A DNA stretch of 5,151 nucleotides from Deltaproteobacteria bacterium. Its GTDB lineage: Bacteria > Desulfobacterota > Desulfobacteria > Desulfobacterales > JAFDDL01. Below the pieces are notes generated by a model. That model did not search any database, had not been told where the DNA came from, and saw nothing but the letters and a program-made list of their open reading frames with translations. A program made the translations under genes and the position numbers. Location of the stretch: contig JAFDDL010000317.1 in assembly GCA_019310865.1 (NCBI GenBank), positions 1 through 5,151 on the forward strand. The letters are read 5' to 3'. Shown here piece by piece: positions 1-5,151 of this stretch (its first letter is position 1; each line of letters starts with the position of its first letter).

Positions 1-447
1 ATGAACGTACTTAATCTCCGGATTGAATGACATGAACTGGGCCGGATCAATGAGACAGTACAGCCGGCCCAGTTCTTCGCCGCCGTACTCCTTCCATACC
101 TTGGCCCACAGGCAGTCCGTTGCCCGAATGACTGTCTCACCGTTCTTTTCGCTGATATCGATGGATGAATGGGTACCGATGGACGGTATCGGCTCGCCGG
201 GCACCTTCATGAAGCTGTCCGGCGTCAACGGAAGCCCTTTCTCCAAGGCTTCCCGCCGCGCTTTCCCACCGATTTTCATCCCGTAATTTCGCATAGCTTT
301 AACAATCAGCGTCTTACCGGCTTCTTCGCCCAGCTCTTTCACAATCGTCTCGGCAAACGCCAGATGAACCAAAGCAATCCGCCTCACCGCCTTGCCGACC
401 TCGGCCTTCGCCTCTTCCAAGCTTATGGTTTCATCTTTTTTTCCCAT
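1..447 (-). CDS. L-2-amino-thiazoline-4-carboxylic acid hydrolase family protein (N-terminal 149 residues; runs off the window)
   Basis: This frame is open from an ATG at 447 to the window edge, so the C-terminus is missing. The protein begins MGKKDETISLEEAK, has a helical N-terminal half, then a segment with TDCLWAKVWKEYG (about 109-121), GRLYCLIDPAQF (about 126-137) and FNPEI (about 141-145). This order of Cys, Trp, Gly, Tyr-Cys-x-x-Asp and Phe-Asn-Pro is what I recognise in the ATC hydrolase family (Pfam L-2-amino-thiazoline-4-carboxylic acid hydrolase). The founding Pseudomonas enzymes open the thiazoline ring of ATC to N-carbamoyl-cysteine, but most members are uncharacterised, so the substrate here is unknown. 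No signal peptide or membrane segment is visible, suggesting a cytoplasmic protein. A purine-rich AGAAGGGA lies just upstream as a moderate ribosome binding site. It follows the MFS gene after 142 bases and may be in the same operon or have its own promoter. Family assignment is by motif recall only. Confidence 0.82.
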   Translation of the reverse strand, partial: MGKKDETISLEEAKAEVGKAVRRIALVHLAFAETIVKELGEEAGKTLIVKAMRNYGMKIGGKARREALEKGLPLTPDSFMKVPGEPIPSIGTHSSIDISEKNGETVIRATDCLWAKVWKEYGGEELGRLYCLIDPAQFMSFNPEIKYVH

Positions 448-474
448 TTTTCCCTTCTTTCTCGCTATAAGCGA

Positions 475-514
475 CAAGTTATAAAAATACAAGCTGTTAC
501 GCAAACCATAATCG
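475..514 (-). promoter_or_regulatory. Weak candidate promoter for the ATC-hydrolase-family gene
   Basis: On the minus strand this AT-rich stretch offers TTGCGT followed 15 bases later by TATAAC. A second possible pair, TTGTAT and TATAGC with 17 bases between, overlaps it and extends a few bases past this interval toward the gene. Neither pair is close to consensus, so this only indicates that independent transcription of the downstream gene is possible. Confidence 0.22.
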
Positions 515-533
515 CAACCGTTCACGGAACGTT

Positions 534-561
534 GAAATTAGAAAATAGAAATTGGAAATTT
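534..561. repeat. Four tandem imperfect 7-bp units (GAAATTN)
   Basis: Read on the plus strand the units are GAAATTA, GAAAATA, GAAATTG and GAAATTT, end to end without gaps. They lie in the 142-base gap between the MFS gene and the ATC-hydrolase-family gene, in a locally AT-rich patch amid GC-richer coding sequence. The heptad period is seen directly. I have an impression of similar intergenic GAAATT arrays in Desulfobacterota genomes, but that is memory and not a search. Confidence 0.6.
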
Positions 562-589
562 GGCCTTCATACTTTTGTGCTATCGGAGT

Positions 590-2035
590 TCAACCACCTT
601 CCAGGGTTGTGACGGTGTGATGCGGATCGATCGATTCACGGGATATCTTTCCTCTCTTCTTCCCAGGTTCGCCCCGGATCCCCGTACCAGGGTGGTCACT
701 GCTCATGGTTGCACGAAAAGCCGGCATGCCACGCCAATAGATAAAGGCGGATGTGCCGAGGCTGACAAAATAGAGCAACGCAATGGAGTAACCCAGTTTC
801 GATTCGTCCTGAAAAACATAATCTGTTTGAAGAGCGACAAGCATCGGCCCCAGCCCCATTCCGACAAGGTTGATGATAAACAGATAAACAGCGGAAACCG
901 TTGCCCGCAGCCTATTCGGGGTGGCCATCTGAACGGCGGTGGGTCCCAGTATAAACGGCGCCAGTAAAAAAAGACTGCCGAAGCCGTACAATATGAGGGC
1001 CGCAACGGATGAGGTAACCAACGTCGCGATGGTCATCGGCACGATACCAATGACGGCACTGATTGCGGACACGCGTAGCGCCGCGTCCTTTATCCCTCGC
1101 GAATATAGCTTGTCGCCGATCCACCCCGAACCTAAGGCTGAAACGGCGCTCGTAGTCATTGCGATCAGCCCGAAAACCAAGCCGACTTCACCGGCTTTCC
1201 ACCCGTGGTAACGTATGAAAAATGTGGGCATCCAAGCCGCTGCACCGAATCCGGCCATACAGGTAATTGCAACCCCTCCGAAAATGGCAGCAAATGCCTT
1301 TCGGTTGGTATTCAGAAAAATGAACGCCTCGGAAAGCGGGATGGCATCCCCCGTTTTGTCGCTGCCCTGATATCGCCGCAACGGCTCGCGCACGGTCAGC
1401 CCGATCAGCGTCGCAAGCAGCAAACCCGGCAGCCCAACCACGAAAAAAACGACTTGCCAGGAGTAAAGATTTCCAATGATGGGAATGGATATGTCACCCA
1501 AAGATTCAGCCCAATCAAGGACGACCCCGCCGATAATCAGCGACATCCCTCCCCCGGCAGCGCCACCCATGCTATATATTCCGATTGCCCGGGCAAGCGA
1601 TCTTCTTGGAAAACAGTCGGCCATAATTGAATAGGCCGCCGGTGTCAGCGTGGCCTCGCCGACCCCGACACCGATGCGAACCAGCAACAACTGCCAATAG
1701 GCCTTGGTCACACCTGAAAGCGCGGTCATCATGCTCCAAACGGTAACCCCGGCGGTGATGATCACCTTACGGTTGGCCCGATCGGCAAGCCGCGCGATGG
1801 GCAATCCGGCGATGGCGTAAAAAATGGCAAAGCTGAAACCGAGCAGGAGGCTGATTTGGGTGTCGGAAACGCCCAAATCCCGCTTGATGGGAACCACCAG
1901 CAGATTGATCACTTGCCGGTCGATATGCGAGAGCATATAGGCAAATGCGAGGACCATGACCAGATACCAGGAATACCCCCGACCGGGCCAATTTAAAGGG
2001 CCATCATCTTCGATTGGCCTCTTACTTCTATCCAA
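590..2035 (-). CDS. MFS transporter, Spinster-like
   Basis: A full-length 481-residue inner-membrane transporter of the major facilitator superfamily. After a short hydrophilic N-terminus, the first membrane segment holds SHIDRQVINLL (about 36-46), with the Asp-Arg pair typical of Spinster-like proteins. The motif A loop between segments 2 and 3 reads GLPIARLADRANRK (about 77-90). It is followed by GVGEATLTPAAYSIMAD (about 124-140), also characteristic of this group, a central loop around 215-240, and the second-half counterpart GSGWIGDKL (about 302-310). About twelve hydrophobic segments can be counted, and the tail from about 440 is hydrophilic. Family members move organic anions or lipid-like molecules; the substrate cannot be predicted. 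The start is TTG at 2035: the first in-frame ATG (about residue 27) would remove the lead-in to membrane segment 1, and GGAGG sits 9 bases before the TTG. The gene lies 135 bases downstream of the TonB-dependent receptor, suggesting paired outer- and inner-membrane uptake. Confidence 0.93.
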   Translation of the reverse strand: MDRSKRPIEDDGPLNWPGRGYSWYLVMVLAFAYMLSHIDRQVINLLVVPIKRDLGVSDTQISLLLGFSFAIFYAIAGLPIARLADRANRKVIITAGVTVWSMMTALSGVTKAYWQLLLVRIGVGVGEATLTPAAYSIMADCFPRRSLARAIGIYSMGGAAGGGMSLIIGGVVLDWAESLGDISIPIIGNLYSWQVVFFVVGLPGLLLATLIGLTVREPLRRYQGSDKTGDAIPLSEAFIFLNTNRKAFAAIFGGVAITCMAGFGAAAWMPTFFIRYHGWKAGEVGLVFGLIAMTTSAVSALGSGWIGDKLYSRGIKDAALRVSAISAVIGIVPMTIATLVTSSVAALILYGFGSLFLLAPFILGPTAVQMATPNRLRATVSAVYLFIINLVGMGLGPMLVALQTDYVFQDESKLGYSIALLYFVSLGTSAFIYWRGMPAFRATMSSDHPGTGIRGEPGKKRGKISRESIDPHHTVTTLEGG

Positions 2036-2043
2036 AGGAACTG

Positions 2044-2054
2044 CCCTCCTCCCT
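2044..2054 (-). promoter_or_regulatory. Ribosome binding site supporting the TTG start of the MFS gene
   Basis: On the minus strand AGGGAGGAGGG contains GGAGG at 2049-2045, nine bases before the TTG at 2035-2033. This strong purine tract is the main reason to accept the non-ATG start. It also lies directly after the T-run of the hairpin at 2067-2110, so folding of that region could affect access to it. Confidence 0.75.
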
Positions 2055-2057
2055 GGT

Positions 2058-2110
2058 AAAAATTATGGTCTGTCTCCCGCGTCTGAGCCATCACGCACGA
2101 GAGACAGACC
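2058..2110 (-). terminator. 10-bp perfect hairpin followed by T5: terminator or attenuator between receptor and MFS genes
   Basis: GGTCTGTCTC at 2067-2076 is the exact reverse complement of GAGACAGACC at 2101-2110. The 24-base interior can add a smaller GCGT/ACGC stem (2079-2082 with 2093-2096). On the minus strand the hairpin is followed by ATAATTTTTA, with five T at 2062-2058, which fits a rho-independent terminator for the receptor transcript, although the T-run starts four bases after the stem. Only about 22 bases separate the T-run from the MFS start, too few for a separate promoter, so it more likely acts as a partial terminator or attenuator, or as an mRNA-protecting stem. A protein-binding operator is an alternative. 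Confidence 0.6.
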
Positions 2111-2142
2111 GTGACAGAGCAAAAGAATATTTTCTACAGGTA

Positions 2143-2148
2143 ATTATA
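2143..2148 (-). promoter_or_regulatory. Consensus -10 element (TATAAT), possible MFS promoter
   Basis: The minus strand reads TATAAT at 2148-2143, a perfect sigma-70 -10 hexamer, about 108 bases before the MFS start. No good -35 box is found at the proper distance; the region there is the palindrome at 2152-2172, with at best TTCGAC. If used, the transcript would start near 2136 and carry the 10-bp hairpin in its leader. The hexamer may also be chance in an AT-rich gap. Confidence 0.35.
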
Positions 2149-2151
2149 GAC

Positions 2152-2172
2152 GATTCGAGGCCCAGTCGAATC
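2152..2172. repeat. 7-bp perfect palindrome overlapping the receptor stop codon
   Basis: GATTCGA (2152-2158) and TCGAATC (2166-2172) are exact reverse complements around a 7-base spacer. The right arm overlaps the TGA stop of the TonB-dependent receptor (2173-2171). No T-run follows on the minus strand, so it is not a standard terminator. It lies where the -35 region would fall for the TATAAT at 2148-2143, so an operator role is possible. Confidence 0.45.
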
Positions 2173-4345
2173 AGTAATTGAACACCACCTGCAGCCCGAA
2201 AATCCGTGGTTCGGCCGGAATCAGAAAATCACCCGCCGCGTGAGAGGCCCTTTGCCCGTGCTCCTCATCCGCCAGGTTTTTCCCATACACATCCACGGCC
2301 CATCGCCCATCGGCCGTTTCAAAACGCAGCAGCGCGTGAAGCAGCGTATGCGCTTCGTACATGTTCTTCGGATCTTCCAATGCCGAATGGGTGAAAAAAT
2401 CATCCGTCCAGGTCATATCGCCCCGAACCGTCACGAAGCCAAGTTCGGCAACCGGCATTACCCATTGCGCGCCCAGAGCGAATTTCCACTCGGGTGCATA
2501 CGGCATCCGGATGTCCTGCATGGGCGGTAGCGGCAAGCCGGTAGCGCCGTCATAGGATGCAAACTCGTCGTAATTGCCATCGAGATAGGAGCCTGCAAAG
2601 TTGATGGTCAGCGGCGGCAGCGGCCGGGCGATCAGCTCCAGCTCCGCGCCCGTGATGGTGGAGTCGGCTGCGTTGGATATTGCCGATACTCCAAAAACGG
2701 TGATATTCACCTGTTGGTCTGTATAGTCGTTGTAAAAGACCGCGAAATTGGCGCGAAGTCTTTTGTCGAACCAGTCCGTCTTAGCGCCTATCTCATAGGC
2801 CCAAATGAATTCCGGATCAATACCCGGGGGAATTGACCCTAATGCATCGCCTGAGTTTTGACCGCTGCGAAACCCTCGGCTGGCGGTCAGATATAACAGC
2901 GCAGCTTCGGTCAGTCGATAATCGATCCCGAACTTGGGGGTCACTGCCGCCCAGTCATCAGCGAGACTATATGCCCCGTTAACCATCCCATACGCCGGGA
3001 TTTCGAAGCTAAACGTAGTAACCCCGCTCATCGACTTTTCCTCATAGCTGTAGCGAAGATCCGCCTGAACGCGCAGCTTATCCGTTATCTGATACCCCAC
3101 ATGGGCAAAAGCGGCATAGGCATCTGTTTCGAGCCAAGCGGGGGCATCCACACTCAGCCCGGGGATCAGGTAGCTTAGGTTCACATAAACCCAATATGCT
3201 TCCTCCATCCGGTAGTAGAAAGCGCCCAAAAGTGCATCGAATTTTCCCCAGCGCCCGTCCAGCTGAATCTCCTGTGAAAACGATTCAATGGTCTGTTCAA
3301 AATCCTGGTTGCCAAGGTAGATGCTGCTGAAATCCTTGTCCTGCCAGGAGTCGAACTCCCGGTTTCGAAAACCGGTGATGGAGCGCAGCGTCAGGTTTCT
3401 TGGCAAATCGATGGTGAGATGCCCGGAAAAGCCCCAATCGTTCACATCCACTTCGTTCCGCGAGTCGTATTTAACGTCATGGAAATCGGCGGGTGGGACA
3501 TATCCCGGAAGGGTCCCTATATTCTTTTCGCCTCTCCCGCCGGTGTTGGAGTCGAAGTAGTCGCCGCGCAGGACAATTTCGACCGCCTCGATGGGATTCA
3601 GCTCGATGGCGCCGCGAACCCCCGTATAGTTTTCATCCTGTGTATCTCTTCCGGTGAGATTTTTGATCCATCCGTCGGATTCACTGTCGGAAACGGTCAG
3701 GCGCGCTTTGACCTTGTTACCGACAATGGGGCCGCTGATGCTGGCGTCGAACCGCCGTTTACTATAGCTACCGATCTCGGCGCCGATTTTAAGTTCCAGC
3801 GCGTCGCTCGGCTTCTGGGTGACGATATTGATGGCGCCGCCGGTGGCATTCCGGCCGTACAGCGTGCCCTGGGGGCCCCTGAGCACTTCGATCCGCTCAA
3901 CATCAAAAAAGGTGTTGCCGCCGGTCAGCCCCCGTTCCATGTAGATGCCGTCGACATAGATGGACACGGCCGATTCGCTTAGAACAATGGGATTGCTGTT
4001 TCCCACGCCCCGAATAAAAGCCGTGTTCCAAGCCTTGGAAGTAGAGAAAAACTCTGTGTTCGGCGTGTACTGGGCAACATCCACCAGGGTAAACGATTTT
4101 TTGTTTTTCAGAAACTCCTCGTCCATGGCCGTAATGGCCATGGGGGTCTGCTGAAGGAATGTCTCGCCGGTCTTGGTGGCAGTAACCACCGTGTCCTCCA
4201 GGATGTAATCTTCCGTCGCTTCTTCTGTAGCCTCTTCCGCCGCGCCGGCGATCACCGGCAGCAGCATCAATCCCAGCGCCAGCAGCAATGCCGGTATTGT
4301 CATCCAATTTGTACCCGTTAACAAACCTCTTTCCTTGCGCATCAT
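2171..4345 (-). CDS. TonB-dependent outer-membrane receptor
   Basis: A complete 724-residue TonB-dependent receptor that imports a ligand across the outer membrane using energy from TonB-ExbB-ExbD. It has a signal peptide (basic MMRKER, hydrophobic core about 16-33, likely cleavage near AGA-A at 34-36), an acidic repeated linker (EEATEEATED, about 37-46) and a TonB box-like DTVVTATKTG (51-60). The plug domain spans about 62-180, with FIRGVG (110-115), VYVDGIY-like SIYVDGIY (128-135) and the hallmark RIEVLRGPQGTLYGRNATGG (151-170). The remainder is a 22-strand-type beta-barrel ending in the aromatic-rich LQVVFNY, as expected for an outer-membrane C-terminus. There is no N-terminal signalling domain, so a transport-only role is likely. 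Two adjacent ATGs exist; the second (4342) lies six bases after GGAGG and may be the true start. The sequence style recalls receptors of sphingomonad-type degraders; the ligand is unknown, and siderophore uptake cannot be excluded. Confidence 0.95.
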   Translation of the reverse strand: MMRKERGLLTGTNWMTIPALLLALGLMLLPVIAGAAEEATEEATEDYILEDTVVTATKTGETFLQQTPMAITAMDEEFLKNKKSFTLVDVAQYTPNTEFFSTSKAWNTAFIRGVGNSNPIVLSESAVSIYVDGIYMERGLTGGNTFFDVERIEVLRGPQGTLYGRNATGGAINIVTQKPSDALELKIGAEIGSYSKRRFDASISGPIVGNKVKARLTVSDSESDGWIKNLTGRDTQDENYTGVRGAIELNPIEAVEIVLRGDYFDSNTGGRGEKNIGTLPGYVPPADFHDVKYDSRNEVDVNDWGFSGHLTIDLPRNLTLRSITGFRNREFDSWQDKDFSSIYLGNQDFEQTIESFSQEIQLDGRWGKFDALLGAFYYRMEEAYWVYVNLSYLIPGLSVDAPAWLETDAYAAFAHVGYQITDKLRVQADLRYSYEEKSMSGVTTFSFEIPAYGMVNGAYSLADDWAAVTPKFGIDYRLTEAALLYLTASRGFRSGQNSGDALGSIPPGIDPEFIWAYEIGAKTDWFDKRLRANFAVFYNDYTDQQVNITVFGVSAISNAADSTITGAELELIARPLPPLTINFAGSYLDGNYDEFASYDGATGLPLPPMQDIRMPYAPEWKFALGAQWVMPVAELGFVTVRGDMTWTDDFFTHSALEDPKNMYEAHTLLHALLRFETADGRWAVDVYGKNLADEEHGQRASHAAGDFLIPAEPRIFGLQVVFNY

Positions 4346-4347
4346 TT

Positions 4348-4354
4348 ACCTCCT
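4348..4354 (-). promoter_or_regulatory. Strong ribosome binding site of the TonB-dependent receptor
   Basis: The minus strand reads AGGAGGT, a near-perfect Shine-Dalgarno sequence. It leaves only 3 bases between GGAGG and the ATG at 4345 but 6 bases to the next ATG at 4342, so translation may begin at the second one. The protein would then be one residue shorter. Confidence 0.8.
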
Positions 4355-4434
4355 GTTAAATTAGTTGTACATGAAGCCCTGTCGCCTATGCGATCGGGCG
4401 GTTAACACATGGATAAGGGTAATTCAATGCCTTT

Positions 4435-4468
4435 CCGGCACAGAGCCGGCAAGCCCGATTCAGCCGGC
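4435..4468. repeat. GC-rich inverted repeats (two alternative hairpins) at the end of the [2Fe-2S] gene
   Basis: GCCGGC occurs at 4445-4450 and 4463-4468 and can pair across 12 bases. The first copy can instead pair with CCGGC at 4435-4439 (stem with GCCGG 4445-4449, 5-base loop). The two stems exclude each other, and the first spans the TGA stop at 4462-4460. No T-run follows on the minus strand, so a rho-independent terminator is unlikely. An intercistronic stem setting mRNA stability, or chance in GC-rich sequence, are both possible. The rest of the 4346-4459 gap shows no convincing promoter. Confidence 0.4.
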
Positions 4469-4822
4469 ACTGCACGCTTCGTCGACTTCATCGCTGCTTT
4501 TTTTCTTTCTCATTGGGATAAGGTCCTTAATGATAGCCTTTTGGGTGAGAGGATCCAGTGTTACGTCCTCATTGACCATGGTCTGACAAAAAAGGCCGGG
4601 CTTGCCGTTTATTCTTCCCAAACAGCGCGCGCAGATGCCCAGCGCACATCCGGCGTGATCATAATAAGCGAGCGTATCATCCAGGTGCTGGTATATGTAA
4701 TCCAAAACATTCATGGCGCTGGTGCCGCTGACAATCGGGACGCGATAACTTTTATAATAGGGCGCCTCATCCACCGAGGGATCGAAGCGAAAGACCGTCG
4801 CTGTAATTTCTTTTTCTTTCAT
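4460..4822 (-). CDS. Stand-alone [2Fe-2S] protein resembling the N-terminal domain of SdhB/FrdB
   Basis: A 120-residue protein matching only the first domain of succinate dehydrogenase/fumarate reductase iron-sulfur subunits. The start aligns with FrdB-type N-termini (ITATVFRFDPSVDEAPYYKSY, split as ITATVFRF then DPSVDEAP). The cluster ligands are Cys59, Cys64, Cys67 and Cys79 (C-x4-C-x2-C-x11-C, in GCALGICARCLGRING...LFC), the same spacing as in FrdB. The domain ends at TLDPLTQKAIIKDL (88-101), after which full-length proteins enter a second domain with [4Fe-4S] and [3Fe-4S] clusters; here there is instead a charged tail, MRKKKSSDEVDEACSAG. Only 114 bases separate the stop from the next gene, so this is not a frameshifted longer gene. 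It probably accepts or donates single electrons for the flavoprotein encoded just upstream. An ATG at 4849 is also in frame, but the one at 4822 has AAGGAA eight bases upstream and fits homologues better. No signal peptide is seen. Confidence 0.88.
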   Translation of the reverse strand: MKEKEITATVFRFDPSVDEAPYYKSYRVPIVSGTSAMNVLDYIYQHLDDTLAYYDHAGCALGICARCLGRINGKPGLFCQTMVNEDVTLDPLTQKAIIKDLIPMRKKKSSDEVDEACSAG

Positions 4823-4830
4823 CGCAAGAT

Positions 4831-4836
4831 TTCCTT
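4831..4836 (-). promoter_or_regulatory. Ribosome binding site favouring the 4822 start of the [2Fe-2S] gene
   Basis: The minus strand reads AAGGAA, eight bases before the ATG at 4822. The alternative in-frame ATG at 4849 is preceded only by a weak CTGGGT. This decides the start used here, though the longer form with nine extra residues (MAHIKGNLA) is not excluded. Confidence 0.55.
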
Positions 4837-4885
4837 TGATATGGGCCATTACCCAGGTTCATAACTCCAATGACGTCTACCCCCG

Positions 4886-5151
4886 TCAATGCCCGCCTCC
4901 GATGTCCGAGTGGGCCGCCATCATCTGCTTCAACGCATCCACGTATGGTCGGATCCCTGACGGGGGGGTGTGCGATGTAACTGTCACCGGTCGGTGCTCG
5001 ATTTGCATTTTTCCATCCGATACCCGGATGATGCTCTCCTTGAGCCAGTTGTCGTTGTCGGTGTCGGGAAAATCCGCCCGGTAATGAACGCCCCGGCTTT
5101 CCGTTCGGGCAAGGGCGCTTCGGGCGGCTGCCTCCAGCAGATGGACCAGGT
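4886..5151 (-). CDS. Succinate dehydrogenase/fumarate reductase-type flavoprotein subunit (C-terminal 87 residues; gene enters from beyond the window)
   Basis: The frame is open from the window edge (first full codon at 5149) to a TGA at 4888-4886. Visible residues include RSALARTESRGVHYRADFP and then DTDNDNWLKESIIRV, the conserved signature of the C-terminal helical domain of SdhA/FrdA flavoproteins (compare the ESRG-x-H-x-R-x-D-(F/Y)-P...NWL pattern). After it come HRPVTVT and a proline-rich stretch, then an Ala/His/Gly-rich end, DIGGGH. The FAD-binding domain and catalytic residues lie outside the window, so whether it oxidises succinate, reduces fumarate or acts on another unsaturated acid cannot be decided; L-aspartate oxidase and thiol:fumarate reductase share this fold. 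The [2Fe-2S] gene follows after 63 bases in the same direction, which argues for a two-protein redox complex. A run of seven C on the coding strand (4968-4962) lies in the tail. Confidence 0.93.
   Translation of the reverse strand, partial: LVHLLEAAARSALARTESRGVHYRADFPDTDNDNWLKESIIRVSDGKMQIEHRPVTVTSHTPPSGIRPYVDALKQMMAAHSDIGGGH

Noticed and set aside
169..612. Plus-strand 147-codon open frame
   Set aside because: It lies antisense to the ATC-hydrolase-family gene and runs into the AT-rich gap; the minus-strand protein has clear family motifs and this one does not.
590..967. Plus-strand open frames over the MFS gene (for example 560-967, 939-1211 and 1205-1630)
   Set aside because: They are antisense to a clear 481-residue transporter, have no recognisable domain and are rich in unordered Pro/Arg/His, as expected of shadow frames.
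3419..3982. Plus-strand 187-codon open frame
   Set aside because: Antisense to the plug and early barrel of the TonB-dependent receptor; its composition mirrors the receptor codons and no family is recognised.
4123..4143. Perfect 8-bp inverted repeat CCATGGCC-N5-GGCCATGG inside the receptor gene
   Set aside because: It encodes the near-symmetrical residues MAITAM at the start of the plug domain, which family constraint explains; no regulatory context is visible.
4240..4262. CCGGC/GCCGG inverted repeat in the receptor signal peptide region
   Set aside because: Short GC-rich pairing within Ala/Gly/Pro codons, expected by chance.
4409..4864. Plus-strand 151-codon open frame
   Set aside because: Fully overlaps the [2Fe-2S] gene on the other strand, whose four cysteines with FrdB spacing make it the real coding strand.
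4772..4864. Small minus-strand frame starting at ATG with GGAG just upstream, overlapping the [2Fe-2S] start
   Set aside because: About 30 codons, in a different frame from both neighbours, with no recognisable product; more likely chance than a translated leader.
1..5151. CRISPR array, tRNA, rRNA, insertion sequence or attachment site
   Set aside because: No regularly spaced repeats, tRNA-like cloverleaf, transposase or terminal inverted repeats were seen on either strand.

Overview
The window carries five genes, all on the minus strand, so it reads from high to low coordinates. In transcription order they are: the C-terminal end of a succinate dehydrogenase/fumarate reductase-type flavoprotein (running in from beyond position 5151); a short stand-alone protein holding only the N-terminal [2Fe-2S] domain of an SdhB/FrdB iron-sulfur subunit; a complete TonB-dependent outer-membrane receptor; a complete MFS inner-membrane transporter of the Spinster-like type; and the N-terminal 149 residues of an L-2-amino-thiazoline-4-carboxylic acid (ATC) hydrolase family protein, which runs out past position 1. 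The plus-strand open frames show no recognisable family features and are shadows of these genes.

The TonB-dependent receptor shows a diderm bacterium. Moderate GC, an FRD/SDH-like flavoprotein beside a split iron-sulfur partner, an ATC-hydrolase family protein and a GAAATT-type intergenic repeat together suggest an anaerobic proteobacterium in the broad deltaproteobacterial sense (Desulfobacterota). This is inference: no rRNA or taxonomic marker is present. The receptor and MFS protein resemble types abundant in sphingomonads and other degraders of hydrophobic or aromatic compounds, so transfer is possible.

Layout: 4886-5151 flavoprotein end; 4823-4885 short gap; 4460-4822 [2Fe-2S] protein; 4346-4459 gap with GCCGGC hairpins and a strong ribosome binding site; 2171-4345 receptor; 2036-2170 gap with a consensus TATAAT, a 7-bp palindrome and a 10-bp hairpin followed by five T; 590-2035 MFS transporter starting at TTG; 448-589 gap with a four-unit heptad repeat; 1-447 ATC hydrolase family protein. 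No gene-free stretch exceeds 142 bases.

Together this looks like an uptake-and-metabolism cluster: the receptor would bring a scarce or bulky organic compound across the outer membrane, the MFS protein would move it across the inner membrane, and the flavoprotein/[2Fe-2S] pair and the hydrolase-family protein would act on it. The substrate cannot be read from the sequence. The most unusual element is the iron-sulfur protein, which has all four [2Fe-2S] cysteines but lacks the second domain that in SdhB/FrdB passes electrons to quinone.
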